Source: Streptomyces sp. Act143
GTDB taxonomy: Bacteria; Actinomycetota; Actinomycetes; Streptomycetales; Streptomycetaceae
Length of the DNA: 64,000 bases
Reading direction: 5' to 3'
Assembly (NCBI RefSeq): GCF_003143935.1
Contig: NZ_QFRX01000001.1
Location: 4,753,201 to 4,817,200 of the forward strand
In this document: positions 40,922 through 50,313 of the stretch, one piece after another
Layout of the letters: every line of letters begins with the position of its first letter
How positions within the stretch are numbered: the first letter of the stretch is position 1
The notes under the pieces: model-generated
What the model was told of the DNA's origin: nothing
The model's input: the letters and a program-made list of their open reading frames with translations, nothing else
The model's database searches: none
Position numbers and translations under genes: made by a program

Positions 40922-42670
40922 TTAGGAGCTTCCCCCGTGGAATCCGCGGCAACCGATGGACTCGTAATCCGTCGGGGCGCTGCCGGTGACGTGGTAGAAG
41001 ACGACGGTCCAGTCACCGGGGTCGGCGGCGACGGGCACGGCGTCGTAGGCCTTGCCGGTCGGCAGGTGCTCCTGGAAGTCGTCGGGGTAGACGAGTTCGA
41101 CGGCCTCGCCTTGCTTCCAGTGCGTGAAGATGTCCGTCGGCCTGCTCGTGGCGCCGATCGTCTCGTTCTCACTCCCGTCGTACGGCCGGCCCGTCTCCGG
41201 ATCGAAATCGCGCGGCGACTTCACGCCGACCGAGACGTAGTACGGCGCCGGCTTCGCCTTCTGCAGCTCCGCGTACTTGAACCGGAAGGTGATCTTCGCC
41301 CGCTCCCGGACGTTCCCGCCGTCCGGGCTGTCCGCGTCGGTGACGCTGTACTGCACCTCCAGCGGCGTGCTCTGCGCCCCGACCGCCGTGCAGTCGCCCC
41401 TGCCCTCCGCGGCCTCGGCGGGGTCGGTCGAGCGCGTCCAGAAGTCCCTGGAGACCTTGTTGTCCACGATGTAGAAGGGCGGCTTGAACGCCGTGGCCGA
41501 GCCGCTCGCGGACGCCGACGCCGTACCCCCGCCCCGGGCCTCCGCCCCACCGTCGTCCTGCCCGCCCCGCATCCGCCACGCCACCACGGACCCGGCGACG
41601 AGCACGGCCGCGACGGAGACCGCCACCAGCAGGGACGTACGACGCGAGCGGTGCGGCGGCCCGGGTGCGGTCGTCGGCACATGGGCCGGAGCGTGGGTCG
41701 GGACATAGGTCGGGACGTAGCCGGGGCCGACGGTCGGCCGGTGCGCGGGGGCGGCCGGGGCTCCGTGCCCCGGGGGGACCAGCCCCGCCGCCACCGCGGC
41801 CCGGAGATCGGACGGTGCGGCCATGGAGTCGGCGGCGAGGCGGCCGTAGAACGGATCCTCGGCGAGCGCGGAGGACACCGCACAGCGCGCGATGACGGCG
41901 TCCAGCCCCGGCCGCGCCCCCGGTTCCTTGGCGACGCACTCCTGGATCAGCGCGGCGAGCCCCGGCTCGACCCCGGCGACGTCGATGTCCTCGTGCACCA
42001 CGCGGTACGACACCGCGTGCGTGGGCCCGCTCCCGAAGGGCGGCCGCCCGGTGACGGCGTGGGCGAGGGTCGCCCCCAGCGCGAACACGTCCGCCGCCGG
42101 GCCCACTTGGTTGCCGACGATCACCTCGGGCGCGCTGTACCCGGGCGTCCCCGGGGTGAGCCCGGTCTGGGTCAGGGCGGTGTCGGCGGCGCCGCGCGCG
42201 ATACCGAAGTCGATGAGCTGAGGGCCCTGCGGGGAGAGGAGGACGTTCTGCGGCTTGAGGTCCCGGTGCGTGACGCCGTACGCGTGGACGCTCGCCAGCG
42301 CCTCCGCGAGCGCCGCGAACAGCCGTCGCGCACTGTCGGCGGGGAGCGGCCCGTGTGCACCGACGGCCCGGCTCAGCGTGGGCCCGGCGACGTACTCGGT
42401 GGCCAGCCAGTAGGGCGCGGCGTCCAGCGAGGCGTCGATCAGATTCGCGGTGTACGCGCTGCGCACCGCCCGCACGGTCTCCACCTCCCGCCGGAAGCGG
42501 GCCAACGCCTCCGGATGGTCGGTGATCTCGTCCCGGATGACCTTGACGGCGACGAGCCGTCCGCCGGGCGACCGGGCGAGGTAGACCTGCCCCATGCCAC
42601 CGGCTCCGAGGCGCGCGAGCAGCGTGTACGCACCGATGTGCGCGGGGTCCCGGTCTCTCAATGCGTCCAC
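40922..42670 (-). CDS. Ser/Thr protein kinase with membrane anchor
   Basis: The 582-residue protein has an N-terminal Hanks-type kinase domain (residues about 12-270) with GAGGMGQVY, VAVKVI, HRDLKPQNVLL, IDFGIAR and APEV. A Pro/Ala-rich linker, one membrane helix (LLVAVSVAAVLVAGSVVAW, about 375-393) and an extracytoplasmic domain of about 170 residues with two cysteines follow. The start is GTG 42670. No PASTA repeats are present. The sensor ligand is unknown. Confidence 0.93.
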   Translation of the reverse strand: MDALRDRDPAHIGAYTLLARLGAGGMGQVYLARSPGGRLVAVKVIRDEITDHPEALARFRREVETVRAVRSAYTANLIDASLDAAPYWLATEYVAGPTLSRAVGAHGPLPADSARRLFAALAEALASVHAYGVTHRDLKPQNVLLSPQGPQLIDFGIARGAADTALTQTGLTPGTPGYSAPEVIVGNQVGPAADVFALGATLAHAVTGRPPFGSGPTHAVSYRVVHEDIDVAGVEPGLAALIQECVAKEPGARPGLDAVIARCAVSSALAEDPFYGRLAADSMAAPSDLRAAVAAGLVPPGHGAPAAPAHRPTVGPGYVPTYVPTHAPAHVPTTAPGPPHRSRRTSLLVAVSVAAVLVAGSVVAWRMRGGQDDGGAEARGGGTASASASGSATAFKPPFYIVDNKVSRDFWTRSTDPAEAAEGRGDCTAVGAQSTPLEVQYSVTDADSPDGGNVRERAKITFRFKYAELQKAKPAPYYVSVGVKSPRDFDPETGRPYDGSENETIGATSRPTDIFTHWKQGEAVELVYPDDFQEHLPTGKAYDAVPVAADPGDWTVVFYHVTGSAPTDYESIGCRGFHGGSS

Positions 42671-42800
42671 CGAAATGACCTTGCCACACGCGGCAGTTCG
42701 ATCACAGCGGCAGGCACTGGCGGCGATCCGGGGTGAGCACGGAGAAGGAGAAACAGCACGTGCCGCTCTGCTGGGCAGCCCTCCTCACCACCGCCGAGTC

Positions 42801-43511
42801 CTAGGGCGCGCCGGCCGCTTCCCGGTACAGCGCGGCGGCCTTCGCGCCGAGCACCACGCTGTAGGAGGTGTCGTCGGTGACCCCGCCCTGCTCGTGCCCG
42901 CCCAGCACCCCGACGACCTGCCCGTCCCCGTTCACCCAGGGGCTCCCGCTCGTCCCGCCGCTGAGGTCGGGACAGTCGATGCGCTGCTGGGTGCGGCTGT
43001 GCGGGGTCGGCTTGTTGGTGCACCGGAGAGGCACCTCGCGGGAGTCGGGATATCCGGTGACGGTCACGGCGGTGGCGCCGGTGGCGGTGCCGGGGGTGAA
43101 GCGGTTCCCGCCGACGACGTCCTCGACGCCCCGGCCGTGCCGCTCGGCCACGACCGCGAACGCCACGTCGCTGTCCTCGTCCCACCCGTCGGGAAGGAAG
43201 CGCCGGGTGACCCGCCACTTCCCGTACGGCGCCGTGCCGTCCCGGTAGCCCGGCACGAACACGAGGTCGTCCCCGGCGCCGTCGAGACAGTGGGCGGCGG
43301 TCACGACGAGGTCCCGGCCCGGACTGCGCACGACGGACGCCGTGCAGTAGTGCTCCCCGCCGTCGAACAACGCCCCGACTCTGGCCGTCTCCGCGCTCGC
43401 CTGCGCGACGGCGGTGACACCGAGCGGGCCGGGCCCGTCGTCGGCGGCCGCCTCGGAGGCGGAGGTGACGGCGAGCAGCACGAGGACGACGCAGAGGGGC
43501 GTGTGCTTCAT
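42801..43511 (-). CDS. secreted trypsin-like serine protease
   Basis: The 236-residue protein has a Sec signal peptide and a chymotrypsin fold with the triad in VVTAAHC (His), DEDSDVAF (Asp) and SGGTSGSPW (Ser). Cys pairs CTAS/AHC and RCTN/DCPD probably form disulfides. It has no pro-region of the streptogrisin type. Likely an extracellular protease. Confidence 0.92.
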   Translation of the reverse strand: MKHTPLCVVLVLLAVTSASEAAADDGPGPLGVTAVAQASAETARVGALFDGGEHYCTASVVRSPGRDLVVTAAHCLDGAGDDLVFVPGYRDGTAPYGKWRVTRRFLPDGWDEDSDVAFAVVAERHGRGVEDVVGGNRFTPGTATGATAVTVTGYPDSREVPLRCTNKPTPHSRTQQRIDCPDLSGGTSGSPWVNGDGQVVGVLGGHEQGGVTDDTSYSVVLGAKAAALYREAAGAP

Positions 43512-43680
43512 CGCAGCCAGTGTGTCCGGTGAAGGTGAGAGAAGCGTCAGACAACTGCGCCACCCGAGCGACCCCGCCCTTACGAGCCCTCACCCACACA
43601 CAACACCCGGACCCACGCACAGCACCCGGCACCCGGCACCCGCCCCGAACTGCCGCGGGCGGCACCCGCCTCCCCGGTCG

Positions 43681-43740
43681 GTGCACCAGCCCCTTGGCCA
43701 GTGCATCAGCCCCTCGGTCAGTGCATCAGCCCCTTACGGC
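43681..43740. repeat. three 20-bp tandem repeats at the 3' end of the SDR gene
   Basis: Units start at 43681, 43701 and 43721 (GTGCAYCAGCCCCT core). The third copy contains the stop codon of the leftward SDR gene, so the array sits in its 3' untranslated region. Confidence 0.8.
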
Positions 43741-44640
43741 CGCCGTCAGCGGGAACCGCACCCCCGTCAGCTCCTCCGACACGTCCCACAGCCGTCGTGC
43801 GGCCACGGTGTCGCTGGCCGCGCGGGACCGGCCGACCAGCGTCGGGTGGCCCCGCCACTCGCCCAGCCCGTCGGGGCCGGCGTAACTCGCGCCGGGGATG
43901 TCCTGCGTCGCGGCGAACAGGGTGGGCAGGGCGCCGGCCCGGTCGTCCTGGGCCATGAGCCTGTTGCCGATCGCCATGCCGAGGCGCATCAGCGGGTTGG
44001 CGTGGTGGCTCTGGAGGTTGGTGGCCGCCCAGCCGGGGTGGGCGGCGGTGGCGCGGACGGGCGAGCCCGCCTCCGTCAGCCTGCGCTGGAGTTCCAGCAC
44101 GAAGAGCAGGTTGGCGAGCTTGGACTGGGCGTAGGCGCGCGTCGGGTTGTAGTTCGAGGTGAGGTTCAGGTCGTCGAAGTGGATCTTCTGGTCGCCGAAG
44201 CGGTGGGCGCCCGAGGCGACCGTGACCACCCGGTCCGTGACGTACGGCAGCAGCAGGTTGGTCAGCGCGAAGTGCCCCAGGTGGTTGGTGCCGAACTGCA
44301 TCTCGAAGCCATCGCGGGTCCGCTGCTGCGGCAGCATCATCACGCCCGCGTTGTTGATCAGCAGGTCCAGCCGCCGCCCCTCCCAGCCGTCCGCGAACTC
44401 CCGGACGGAGGACAGATCGGCGAGGTCGAGCCGCCGCACCTCGGTGCTGCCGCGCACCCCCGCCGCCGCGGCCCGCCCCCGCTCCACGTCCCGTACGGCG
44501 AACACGACATGCGCACCCGCCCCGGCCAGCCCTTCCGCGGTGCGCAGCCCGAGGCCGCTGTTGGCTCCCGTGACCACGGCCGTACGGCCCGCGAGGTCAG
44601 GGAGGTCGGTCAGGTTCCATGCGCTTCGCTTCTCAGCCAT
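43726..44640 (-). CDS. SDR-family oxidoreductase
   Basis: The 304-residue short-chain dehydrogenase has the NAD(P) motif TGANSGLG, NNAG (LLINNAGVMML), a catalytic Ser in TVASGAHR and YAQSK. It resembles the retinol dehydrogenase-like/protochlorophyllide reductase-like group. The substrate is unknown. It is divergent from a TetR regulator with a shared control region, so that regulator probably represses it. Confidence 0.92.
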   Translation of the reverse strand: MAEKRSAWNLTDLPDLAGRTAVVTGANSGLGLRTAEGLAGAGAHVVFAVRDVERGRAAAAGVRGSTEVRRLDLADLSSVREFADGWEGRRLDLLINNAGVMMLPQQRTRDGFEMQFGTNHLGHFALTNLLLPYVTDRVVTVASGAHRFGDQKIHFDDLNLTSNYNPTRAYAQSKLANLLFVLELQRRLTEAGSPVRATAAHPGWAATNLQSHHANPLMRLGMAIGNRLMAQDDRAGALPTLFAATQDIPGASYAGPDGLGEWRGHPTLVGRSRAASDTVAARRLWDVSEELTGVRFPLTAAVRG

Positions 44641-44654
44641 GACGCCAATGTAGG

Positions 44655-44701
44655 CGTCGCCAACAATGCTGTCAATGACAACAATGCTGACGTCGCCAAC
44701 A
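44655..44701. promoter_or_regulatory. nested repeats between SDR and TetR genes
   Basis: CGTCGCCAACA occurs at 44655-44665 and 44691-44701; CAACAATGCTG occurs at 44661-44671 and 44679-44689; the centre has the near-palindrome TGTCA-A-TGACA. The stretch is A+T-rich for this genome and lies between divergent genes, so it is the likely TetR operator. Confidence 0.6.
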
Positions 44702-44711
44702 TACGGATACG

Positions 44712-45323
44712 ATGGTGTCCATGCCCGCGAGCCGCCCCTATCACCACGGAGACCTGCGCTCAGCGCTGCTCACCGCCGCCGAGCGCACCCTGCGCGACAA
44801 GGGCGCCGCCGCGCTGTCGCTGCGCGAGCTGGCCCGGGACATCGGAGTCAGCCACGCCGCCCCCGGCCGGCACTTCAAGGACAAGCAGGCCCTGCTCGAC
44901 GCCCTGGCGCTCGACGGCTACGACCGCCTGATGCAGACCCTCGCAGCCGCCGACGACCCCACCCTCCCGCTCCAGCCCCGCCTCACCGGCCTCACCCGCG
45001 CCTATCTGCGGTTCGCCACCGACAACGCGGCGCTACTGGAGCTCATGTACTCCCTCAAGCACGACCCGGACGCCTCCGGGCAGATGGCCGCCGCGGCCGA
45101 GCGCACGGTGCAGTCCCTGGCCGCGATCGTCGCGGAGGCCCAGCAGCGCGGCGAGATCATCGAAGGCGACCCGGCCGTGCTCACCCTCACCGTGGGCGCC
45201 GCCCTGCACGGCATCGCCACGTTCGCGGCCAACGGCCACACCGACGCCCAGGCGGCCGTCGCGGGCACCGAGGGCGTCGACGCCCTCGTGCACCTCCTGC
45301 TGCACGGCCTGCTGCCCCGGTGA
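44712..45323 (+). CDS. TetR-family regulator
   Basis: The 203-residue protein has an N-terminal TetR helix-turn-helix (ALLTAAERTLRDKGAAALSLRELARDIGVSHAAPGRHFKDK in pieces over residues 18-60) and a ligand domain of the WHG/TetR_C_13 type (YLRFATDNAALLELMYSLK). ATG 44712 or the ATG at 44721 could start it. It probably represses the divergent SDR gene and itself. Confidence 0.9.
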   Translation: MVSMPASRPYHHGDLRSALLTAAERTLRDKGAAALSLRELARDIGVSHAAPGRHFKDKQALLDALALDGYDRLMQTLAAADDPTLPLQPRLTGLTRAYLRFATDNAALLELMYSLKHDPDASGQMAAAAERTVQSLAAIVAEAQQRGEIIEGDPAVLTLTVGAALHGIATFAANGHTDAQAAVAGTEGVDALVHLLLHGLLPR

Positions 45324-45574
45324 CCGCGACCGTCCTCCTGTGAACCCGCTGTGCGCACGGTCAAGGCACAGCCAACCCACGGCCATCGGGCCGCCATCGA
45401 CCGGTAAGTCTCGACACCCCTGAGTCATACGGAAGTCAGAGTTCCGCAACGTGTCTTGTTGTCGCGTACTCAACAAGGGGATGGTCTACGCGGGTCGCCG
45501 CCCCCACCGGGAACCTCACCGGTGGTCCCCCACCGCAGGCCTCTCTGCACCCACTCACAGGAGGCAGTACGACC

Positions 45575-46924
45575 TTGCGTACTTCCAACTCCCCCCACAT
45601 GTCCGGCAGATGGCACCGCATCGGCTCCGCCGCCGCAGCCGCCACCGCCCTCCTCCTCGCCGGCCTCGGCACCGCCGCCCACGCGAGCGCCGCGACCCCG
45701 CACAAGCCGAGCCCCGCGGCCGTCGCCGCCCAGGTCGCCAAGGCCCACGTGCGCTACGAGAACGCGTGCGGCACCACCCCCAAGAAGGGCTACGCCGCCT
45801 GCAACGCGCTCCGCGTCACCGCGGGCACCACCGCCTACATGGAGAAGCAGGCCGCACTGCAGGGCACAACCGCCCGGACCCTCCGGCCGGACGCCTCCTC
45901 CGCCACCCCGACCGGCTACGGCCCGAGCGACCTCCAGGACGCCTATGGGCTGACGGACGCCGCCGCCTCGAACGGCTCCGGCGAGACCATCGCGATCGTC
46001 GACGCGTACGACGACCCCAACGCGGCAGCGGACCTGGCCACTTACCGCTCCTACTACGGCCTGCCCGCCTGCACCACCGCCAACGGCTGCTTCAAGAAGG
46101 TCAGTCAGACCGGCTCCACGACCTCCCTCCCGACCGCCGACAGCGGCTGGGCGGGCGAGATCTCCCTCGACCTCGACATGGTCTCGGCGATCGCCCCGAA
46201 CGCCGACATCCTGCTGGTCGAGGCGAAGTCGGCGAGCATGGCCAACCTGGGCACGGCCGTGAACGAGGCGGTCAAGCTCGGCGCGAAGTACGTCTCCAAC
46301 AGCTACGGCGGCAGCGAGTCGTCGAGCGACACCTCGTACGACTCCTCCTACTTCAACCACCCCGGCGTCGCCATCACGGTCTCCGCGGGCGACGAGGGCT
46401 ACGGCGCCGAGTACCCCGCCGCGTCGAAGTACGTGACGGCGGTCGGCGGCACCAAGCTCTCCACGTCCTCCACCAGCCGCGGCTGGACGGAGTCCGTCTG
46501 GAACACCAGCAGCACCGAGGGCACCGGCTCCGGCTGCTCCTCCTACGACGCGAAGCCGTCCTGGCAGACCGACACCGGCTGCACCAAGCGGATGATCGCC
46601 GACGTGTCCGCGGTCGCCGACCCCGCCACCGGCGTCTCGGTCTACGACTCCTACGGCTCCGACGGCACCGGCTGGAACACCTACGGCGGCACCAGCGCCT
46701 CCGCGCCCCTCATCGCCTCGGTGTACGCCCTGGCCGGCACCCCCGGCAGCAGCGACTACCCGGCCTCCTACCCCTACGCGGCGGCAGGCACATCGGCCCT
46801 CAACGACGTGACGTCCGGCAGCAACGGGACCTGCACCACCAGCTACTACTGCACGGCCCGGTCGGGATATGACGGCCCGACAGGCTGGGGCACCCCGGCG
46901 GGAGTCGGCGCGTTCACCGGCTGA
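45575..46924 (+). CDS. secreted S53 (sedolisin-like) peptidase
   Basis: The 449-residue protein starts at TTG 45575, with GGAGG about ten bases upstream. It has a signal peptide and then a subtilisin-like sedolisin domain with WAGEISLDLDMV (catalytic Glu and Asp), SAGDEGYG and TYGGTSASAPLIA (catalytic Ser). The propeptide is short compared with classical sedolisins. It probably works outside the cell at acidic pH. Confidence 0.9.
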   Translation: MRTSNSPHMSGRWHRIGSAAAAATALLLAGLGTAAHASAATPHKPSPAAVAAQVAKAHVRYENACGTTPKKGYAACNALRVTAGTTAYMEKQAALQGTTARTLRPDASSATPTGYGPSDLQDAYGLTDAAASNGSGETIAIVDAYDDPNAAADLATYRSYYGLPACTTANGCFKKVSQTGSTTSLPTADSGWAGEISLDLDMVSAIAPNADILLVEAKSASMANLGTAVNEAVKLGAKYVSNSYGGSESSSDTSYDSSYFNHPGVAITVSAGDEGYGAEYPAASKYVTAVGGTKLSTSSTSRGWTESVWNTSSTEGTGSGCSSYDAKPSWQTDTGCTKRMIADVSAVADPATGVSVYDSYGSDGTGWNTYGGTSASAPLIASVYALAGTPGSSDYPASYPYAAAGTSALNDVTSGSNGTCTTSYYCTARSGYDGPTGWGTPAGVGAFTG

Positions 46925-46939
46925 GACCTGGCACGAAGA

Positions 46940-46972
46940 GAACGGGCCGTGGCATCCAGCCACGGCCCGTTC
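46940..46972 (+). terminator. terminator of the S53 peptidase gene
   Basis: A 14-bp perfect inverted repeat (46940-46953 and 46959-46972) with a 5-nt loop lies 15 bp after the stop. Confidence 0.85.
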
Positions 46973-47053
46973 GGCACGACCGCGACGACTGCGACGTACT
47001 GCTGGCACCATCCTCCTGGACGTCCTTTTCACGACACCCTCGGGGGAAACCAC

Positions 47054-47338
47054 ATGAAGCGCGCCCTCGCGGCCCTGGCCGCCGTCGCCCTCCTCACCGC
47101 GCCGCTGGCCGGCTGCAGCAGCGACTCGAAGTCCGTCACCGGCACCGTCATCGGCAAGGACACGGACTACGAGTGCAAGACCAAGAAGAAGAACGGCAAG
47201 AGGACCCGCAGCTGCCACACCGAGTACGAACTGACGGTCCGTACGAAGAGCGGGGACGAGGAGGAGGTGGACGTCAGCAACAGCGCCTACTCCTCCTGCG
47301 CCGAGGGCGCCACCTACCCCAAGTGCACGACGCGCTAG
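47054..47338 (+). CDS. small lipoprotein
   Basis: The 94-residue protein begins with a lipoprotein signal (MKRALAALAAVALLTAPLAGC). The mature domain of about 74 residues (TGTVIGKDTDYECKTKKKNGKRTRSCHTEYEL) has four further cysteines and looks like a small beta-strand domain. The frame continues upstream, but the lipobox and a GGGGG site fix this start. Function unknown. Confidence 0.8.
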   Translation: MKRALAALAAVALLTAPLAGCSSDSKSVTGTVIGKDTDYECKTKKKNGKRTRSCHTEYELTVRTKSGDEEEVDVSNSAYSSCAEGATYPKCTTR

Positions 47339-47648
47339 CGACCCCGCCTCGACTGGGTAGCCTTCACCCGCAGAACATGGGTGCAGCACGGGCGCCACCA
47401 GCACGTCCGACCACAAATAGGGGTCAACGACGGAACCACACGACAGGTTCCGCTCAGGCCTCATTGCCCGGCGTGACCTGCCGTGATACACAGAGTAATC
47501 AGACCGGTACCAGACAAGCATTCGTACGAAACCCGCCAATCAATGACGCCAAGTCGACATACGACGGCGCATTTGTCGGCGACAATGAGGCCTGACCTCT
47601 GCGCACCCGCAGGGGAAGCGGAACTACCCACCAGGGGCGGTGACTTAC
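47339..47648. other. intergenic leader before the T4SS-like operon
   Basis: No gene is supported. A perfect 13-bp inverted repeat (TCAGGCCTCATTG at 47455-47467, complement at 47583-47595) brackets 115 bp that are more A+T-rich than the surroundings. It may be a folded leader RNA or a small insertion. Confidence 0.5.
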
Positions 47649-47957
47649 ATGCTCTTTGCGGCCGACAAGGGAGACATCAACACCATCATCGGCGGGATCG
47701 CTCCGGACTGGGGCCCCTTCGGCAGCCTGGGCAACGAGGCGAAGGTGATGATCGAGGTCGTGATGGCGGTGGCCATCCTGCTCTGCCTGGGCATCGCCAT
47801 CTGGGGCGCCGCGAAGCAGCGCATCGGCGCGACCGCGCTCCGCGACACCTTCAGCGCCGAGCAGGGCAAGGGCCTCATCATCGCCGGTCTCACCGGCGTC
47901 TTCATCATCGGCTCACTCGGCACGCTGTTCACGATCGTGTACGGCATGGCGGTCTAG
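47649..47957 (+). CDS. two-helix membrane protein, VirB2-like candidate
   Basis: The 102-residue protein has a short N-terminal part and two membrane helices (MIEVVMAVAILLCLGIAIWG and GLIIAGLTGVFIIGSLGTLF) joined by a polar loop. Size and layout resemble VirB2/TrbC pilin-like proteins, and it opens the T4SS-like operon; the identity is inferred from position. ATG 47649 is preferred over GTG 47640. Confidence 0.7.
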   Translation: MLFAADKGDINTIIGGIAPDWGPFGSLGNEAKVMIEVVMAVAILLCLGIAIWGAAKQRIGATALRDTFSAEQGKGLIIAGLTGVFIIGSLGTLFTIVYGMAV

Positions 47958-48155
47958 CAGGCGTTTCTTCAGTTCGCTCCGAGTCCCTCCGGGCACGCCC
48001 GGTCGTCCCCACCACCCCCACCCGCCCGTCGTGCCCACCGGCTGAGGTTGCGTTTCCCTGATGTCCAGTCACCACACCGCGCCCGCGCGGGAACCAGCAC
48101 GGCTACCGTCGTATGCCTACGAGTTTCCGCACGACGTCGAGGGGGCGCACGCGGC

Positions 48156-48968
48156 ATGAGTCTCGGGGACGAACGCGAGGCCTCCGGCGGTTACGGGGGC
48201 ACCGGCCAGACCCGCACACGACTGCCCGACAGCGGCGGCGACGTGTACGGCGGCGCGCGACGAGGCGGACGCTCCTCGTCGCGCAGCCTGGTCACGGTGG
48301 TCGGCGTAGTGGTACTCCTGATCGCCGCGATCGCCTTCGCGAACCGTGGAGGAGACGATTCCTCATCGCAAAACGGGGCCACCACCAACAAGCCGGCAAC
48401 CTCCCCCACAGCAGCAACGGGGAAGACCCCGGTGAAGGCGGGATTCGCACGGGACGAGCAGGGGGCACAGAGCGCGGCGGCGAACTATGCGGTGGCGCTG
48501 GGGTCGGACGGCATGTTCAACGCCTCCCGACGACACCAGATCGTGCAGGCCATCGCAGATCCCAGCTCTGCCGATCGGCTCCAGTCTGGTTTCGACGCCG
48601 ACTATTCAACAAACTTCCTGAAGCAGATCGGGTTGAACGACGACGGCAGTGCCCCTACGGGCGCCACCTTCGTCAATCGCACTCTGCCGGCCGGTACCAA
48701 GGTCACCTCCTACAACAGCAGTGAGACGACCGTCGAAGTCTGGTGCAACGGCCTCTTCGGTCTCACCGGACAGAGCTCGACCAACCCCGTAACCAGCAAC
48801 TGGTTCACCGTCACGATGAAGCTGCGGTGGAGCGGTGACGACTGGAAGGTGCTCGAGACCACCCAGAAGACCGGCCCCACCCCCGTCACCGGAGACAACC
48901 CGGTGTCCGGTTCGGAGGAGATCGGCAAAGCGGTCGAGGAGTTCGGAGGCTTCACCTATGCCCGGTAG
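48156..48968 (+). CDS. single-pass membrane protein, VirB8/TcpC-like candidate
   Basis: The 270-residue protein has a cytoplasmic Gly/Arg-rich start, one membrane helix (SLVTVVGVVVLLIAAIAFA, about 47-65), a Ser/Thr linker and an extracytoplasmic domain of about 180 residues (AANYAVALGSDGMFNASRR ... WFTVTMKLRWSGDDWKVLET) that looks like an NTF2/VirB8-type fold. Codon use from about 48360 to 48760 is less G+C-biased than in its neighbours. Its stop overlaps the next start. Confidence 0.72.
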   Translation: MSLGDEREASGGYGGTGQTRTRLPDSGGDVYGGARRGGRSSSRSLVTVVGVVVLLIAAIAFANRGGDDSSSQNGATTNKPATSPTAATGKTPVKAGFARDEQGAQSAAANYAVALGSDGMFNASRRHQIVQAIADPSSADRLQSGFDADYSTNFLKQIGLNDDGSAPTGATFVNRTLPAGTKVTSYNSSETTVEVWCNGLFGLTGQSSTNPVTSNWFTVTMKLRWSGDDWKVLETTQKTGPTPVTGDNPVSGSEEIGKAVEEFGGFTYAR

Positions 48969-50313
48969 CCCGCACCGCGCCCTCAAGCTCACCGGCCTGG
49001 TGGCCGCCACACAAACCGCTGCCGTTCTCCTGGCCACGCGCGCCTTCGCCGCACCCACACCATCGCCGACGCCAACGCCGACCAAGAGCGACGATCCATG
49101 CTCGCTGATCGCCGGCCCCGCCAAGAAGTACTGCGAACGCGGCCAGAACTCCACCGGCTCCGGCGGCTCCACCACCCTCGACCCCACCTCCTCCCTCGAC
49201 CCCCTCTCCTCCCTCGCCAAGGGCTGTGCCGACGCCGCCTCCTGGACCGTCGACAAGCTCAGCGGCGCCGTGAAGGACACCGCGAACGTCGACTTCACGA
49301 ACCCCAAGTTCCTCCAGCAGTACGCGGTCGTCTTCGCCGCGTCGACCGTCCTGACCCTGCTCCTCTGGCTGCTCGCCGTCGCCAAGCGCGCGGTGCGAGG
49401 CGTCCCCCTCTCCACCGCCATCAGCGAAGCGATCGGGTTCCTCTGGCTCACCGTCCTGGCGTCGGCGTTCACCCCGCTCATCCTCTACACCGTCGTCTCC
49501 GCCACCGACGGCATCACCGAGGTGCTCGCGAAGACGACAGGCGACCAGACCGACACCTTCTTCGGCACCTTCTCCGGCGCCCTCAACAAGGGCGAGGACA
49601 TCGGCGGCGGCCCGATCATGCTGATCGTCGTCTCACTCGTCAGCATCCTCGCCGCCGGAATCCTCTGGCTCGAACTCGTCATCCGCGCCGCCCTGCTCTA
49701 CGTCGGCGCCCTGCTCGGCACCGTCGTCTACGCCGGCCTCGTCGACAAGAACCTGTGGGGCCACGTCCGCCGCTGGGCGGGCATCATGATCGCCGTCATC
49801 CTGGTCAAACCGGTCATCGTCATCGTCCTCGGACTCGCCGGCGCGCTGTCCACCGACGACGGCCCCGACGCCTTCTCCGCCGTCGTCTCCGGCCTCGCCA
49901 TCATCCTGCTCGCCATCTTCGCGTCGGCGATGATCTACCGCTTCGTCCCCGGCTTCGGCGACGAGATCGCCGGCTCCCGCAACAACCGCATCATGCAGGG
50001 CGCCGAAGGCAAGGCCGCGGCCGTCATCAGCAGCCCCGCGACCCTCGTCGCGCAGGGCATCAAGACCCACAGCACCCGGGCCGACAACAACGGCGGCGGA
50101 CAGTCCTCCGGCAACGGCGGAGCCCGCCCCTCCAACCCGGCCTCCGGCGGCGTCGCCGCCCACAGCACGCGCGGCTCGAACGGCGGCGGCGCCGGCGGCG
50201 GATCTGTCCCCTCCGCCGCACCCTCGCCCCGCTCGAGCAGCCCGGTGAACACACCCCACGCCAGCAACACCCGCAACAGCAGTACCAACCGCACGGGAGG
50301 TGAAGGGCGTTGA
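48958..50313 (+). CDS. polytopic membrane protein, VirB6/TrbL-like
   Basis: The 451-residue protein has a signal-like N-terminus, a Pro/Thr/Ser-rich segment and about six membrane helices (AVVFAASTVLTLLLWLLAV, IMLIVVSLVSILAAGILWL, IMIAVILVKPVIVIVLGLA). The cytoplasmic tail of about 100 residues is rich in Gly, Ser and Asn. The layout matches VirB6/TrbL channel proteins. ATG 48958 has GGAGG eight bases upstream. Coupled to the SCO6880-family gene. Confidence 0.8.
   Translation: MPGSPHRALKLTGLVAATQTAAVLLATRAFAAPTPSPTPTPTKSDDPCSLIAGPAKKYCERGQNSTGSGGSTTLDPTSSLDPLSSLAKGCADAASWTVDKLSGAVKDTANVDFTNPKFLQQYAVVFAASTVLTLLLWLLAVAKRAVRGVPLSTAISEAIGFLWLTVLASAFTPLILYTVVSATDGITEVLAKTTGDQTDTFFGTFSGALNKGEDIGGGPIMLIVVSLVSILAAGILWLELVIRAALLYVGALLGTVVYAGLVDKNLWGHVRRWAGIMIAVILVKPVIVIVLGLAGALSTDDGPDAFSAVVSGLAIILLAIFASAMIYRFVPGFGDEIAGSRNNRIMQGAEGKAAAVISSPATLVAQGIKTHSTRADNNGGGQSSGNGGARPSNPASGGVAAHSTRGSNGGGAGGGSVPSAAPSPRSSSPVNTPHASNTRNSSTNRTGGEGR

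Noticed and set aside
40025..42736. Plus-strand frame of 903 codons
   Set aside because: Shadow of the leftward NlpC/P60 and kinase genes, which have full catalytic motifs on the other strand.
45470..47539. Minus-strand frame of 689 codons
   Set aside because: Shadow of the S53 peptidase; only Gly/Ala/Val/Arg-rich low complexity.
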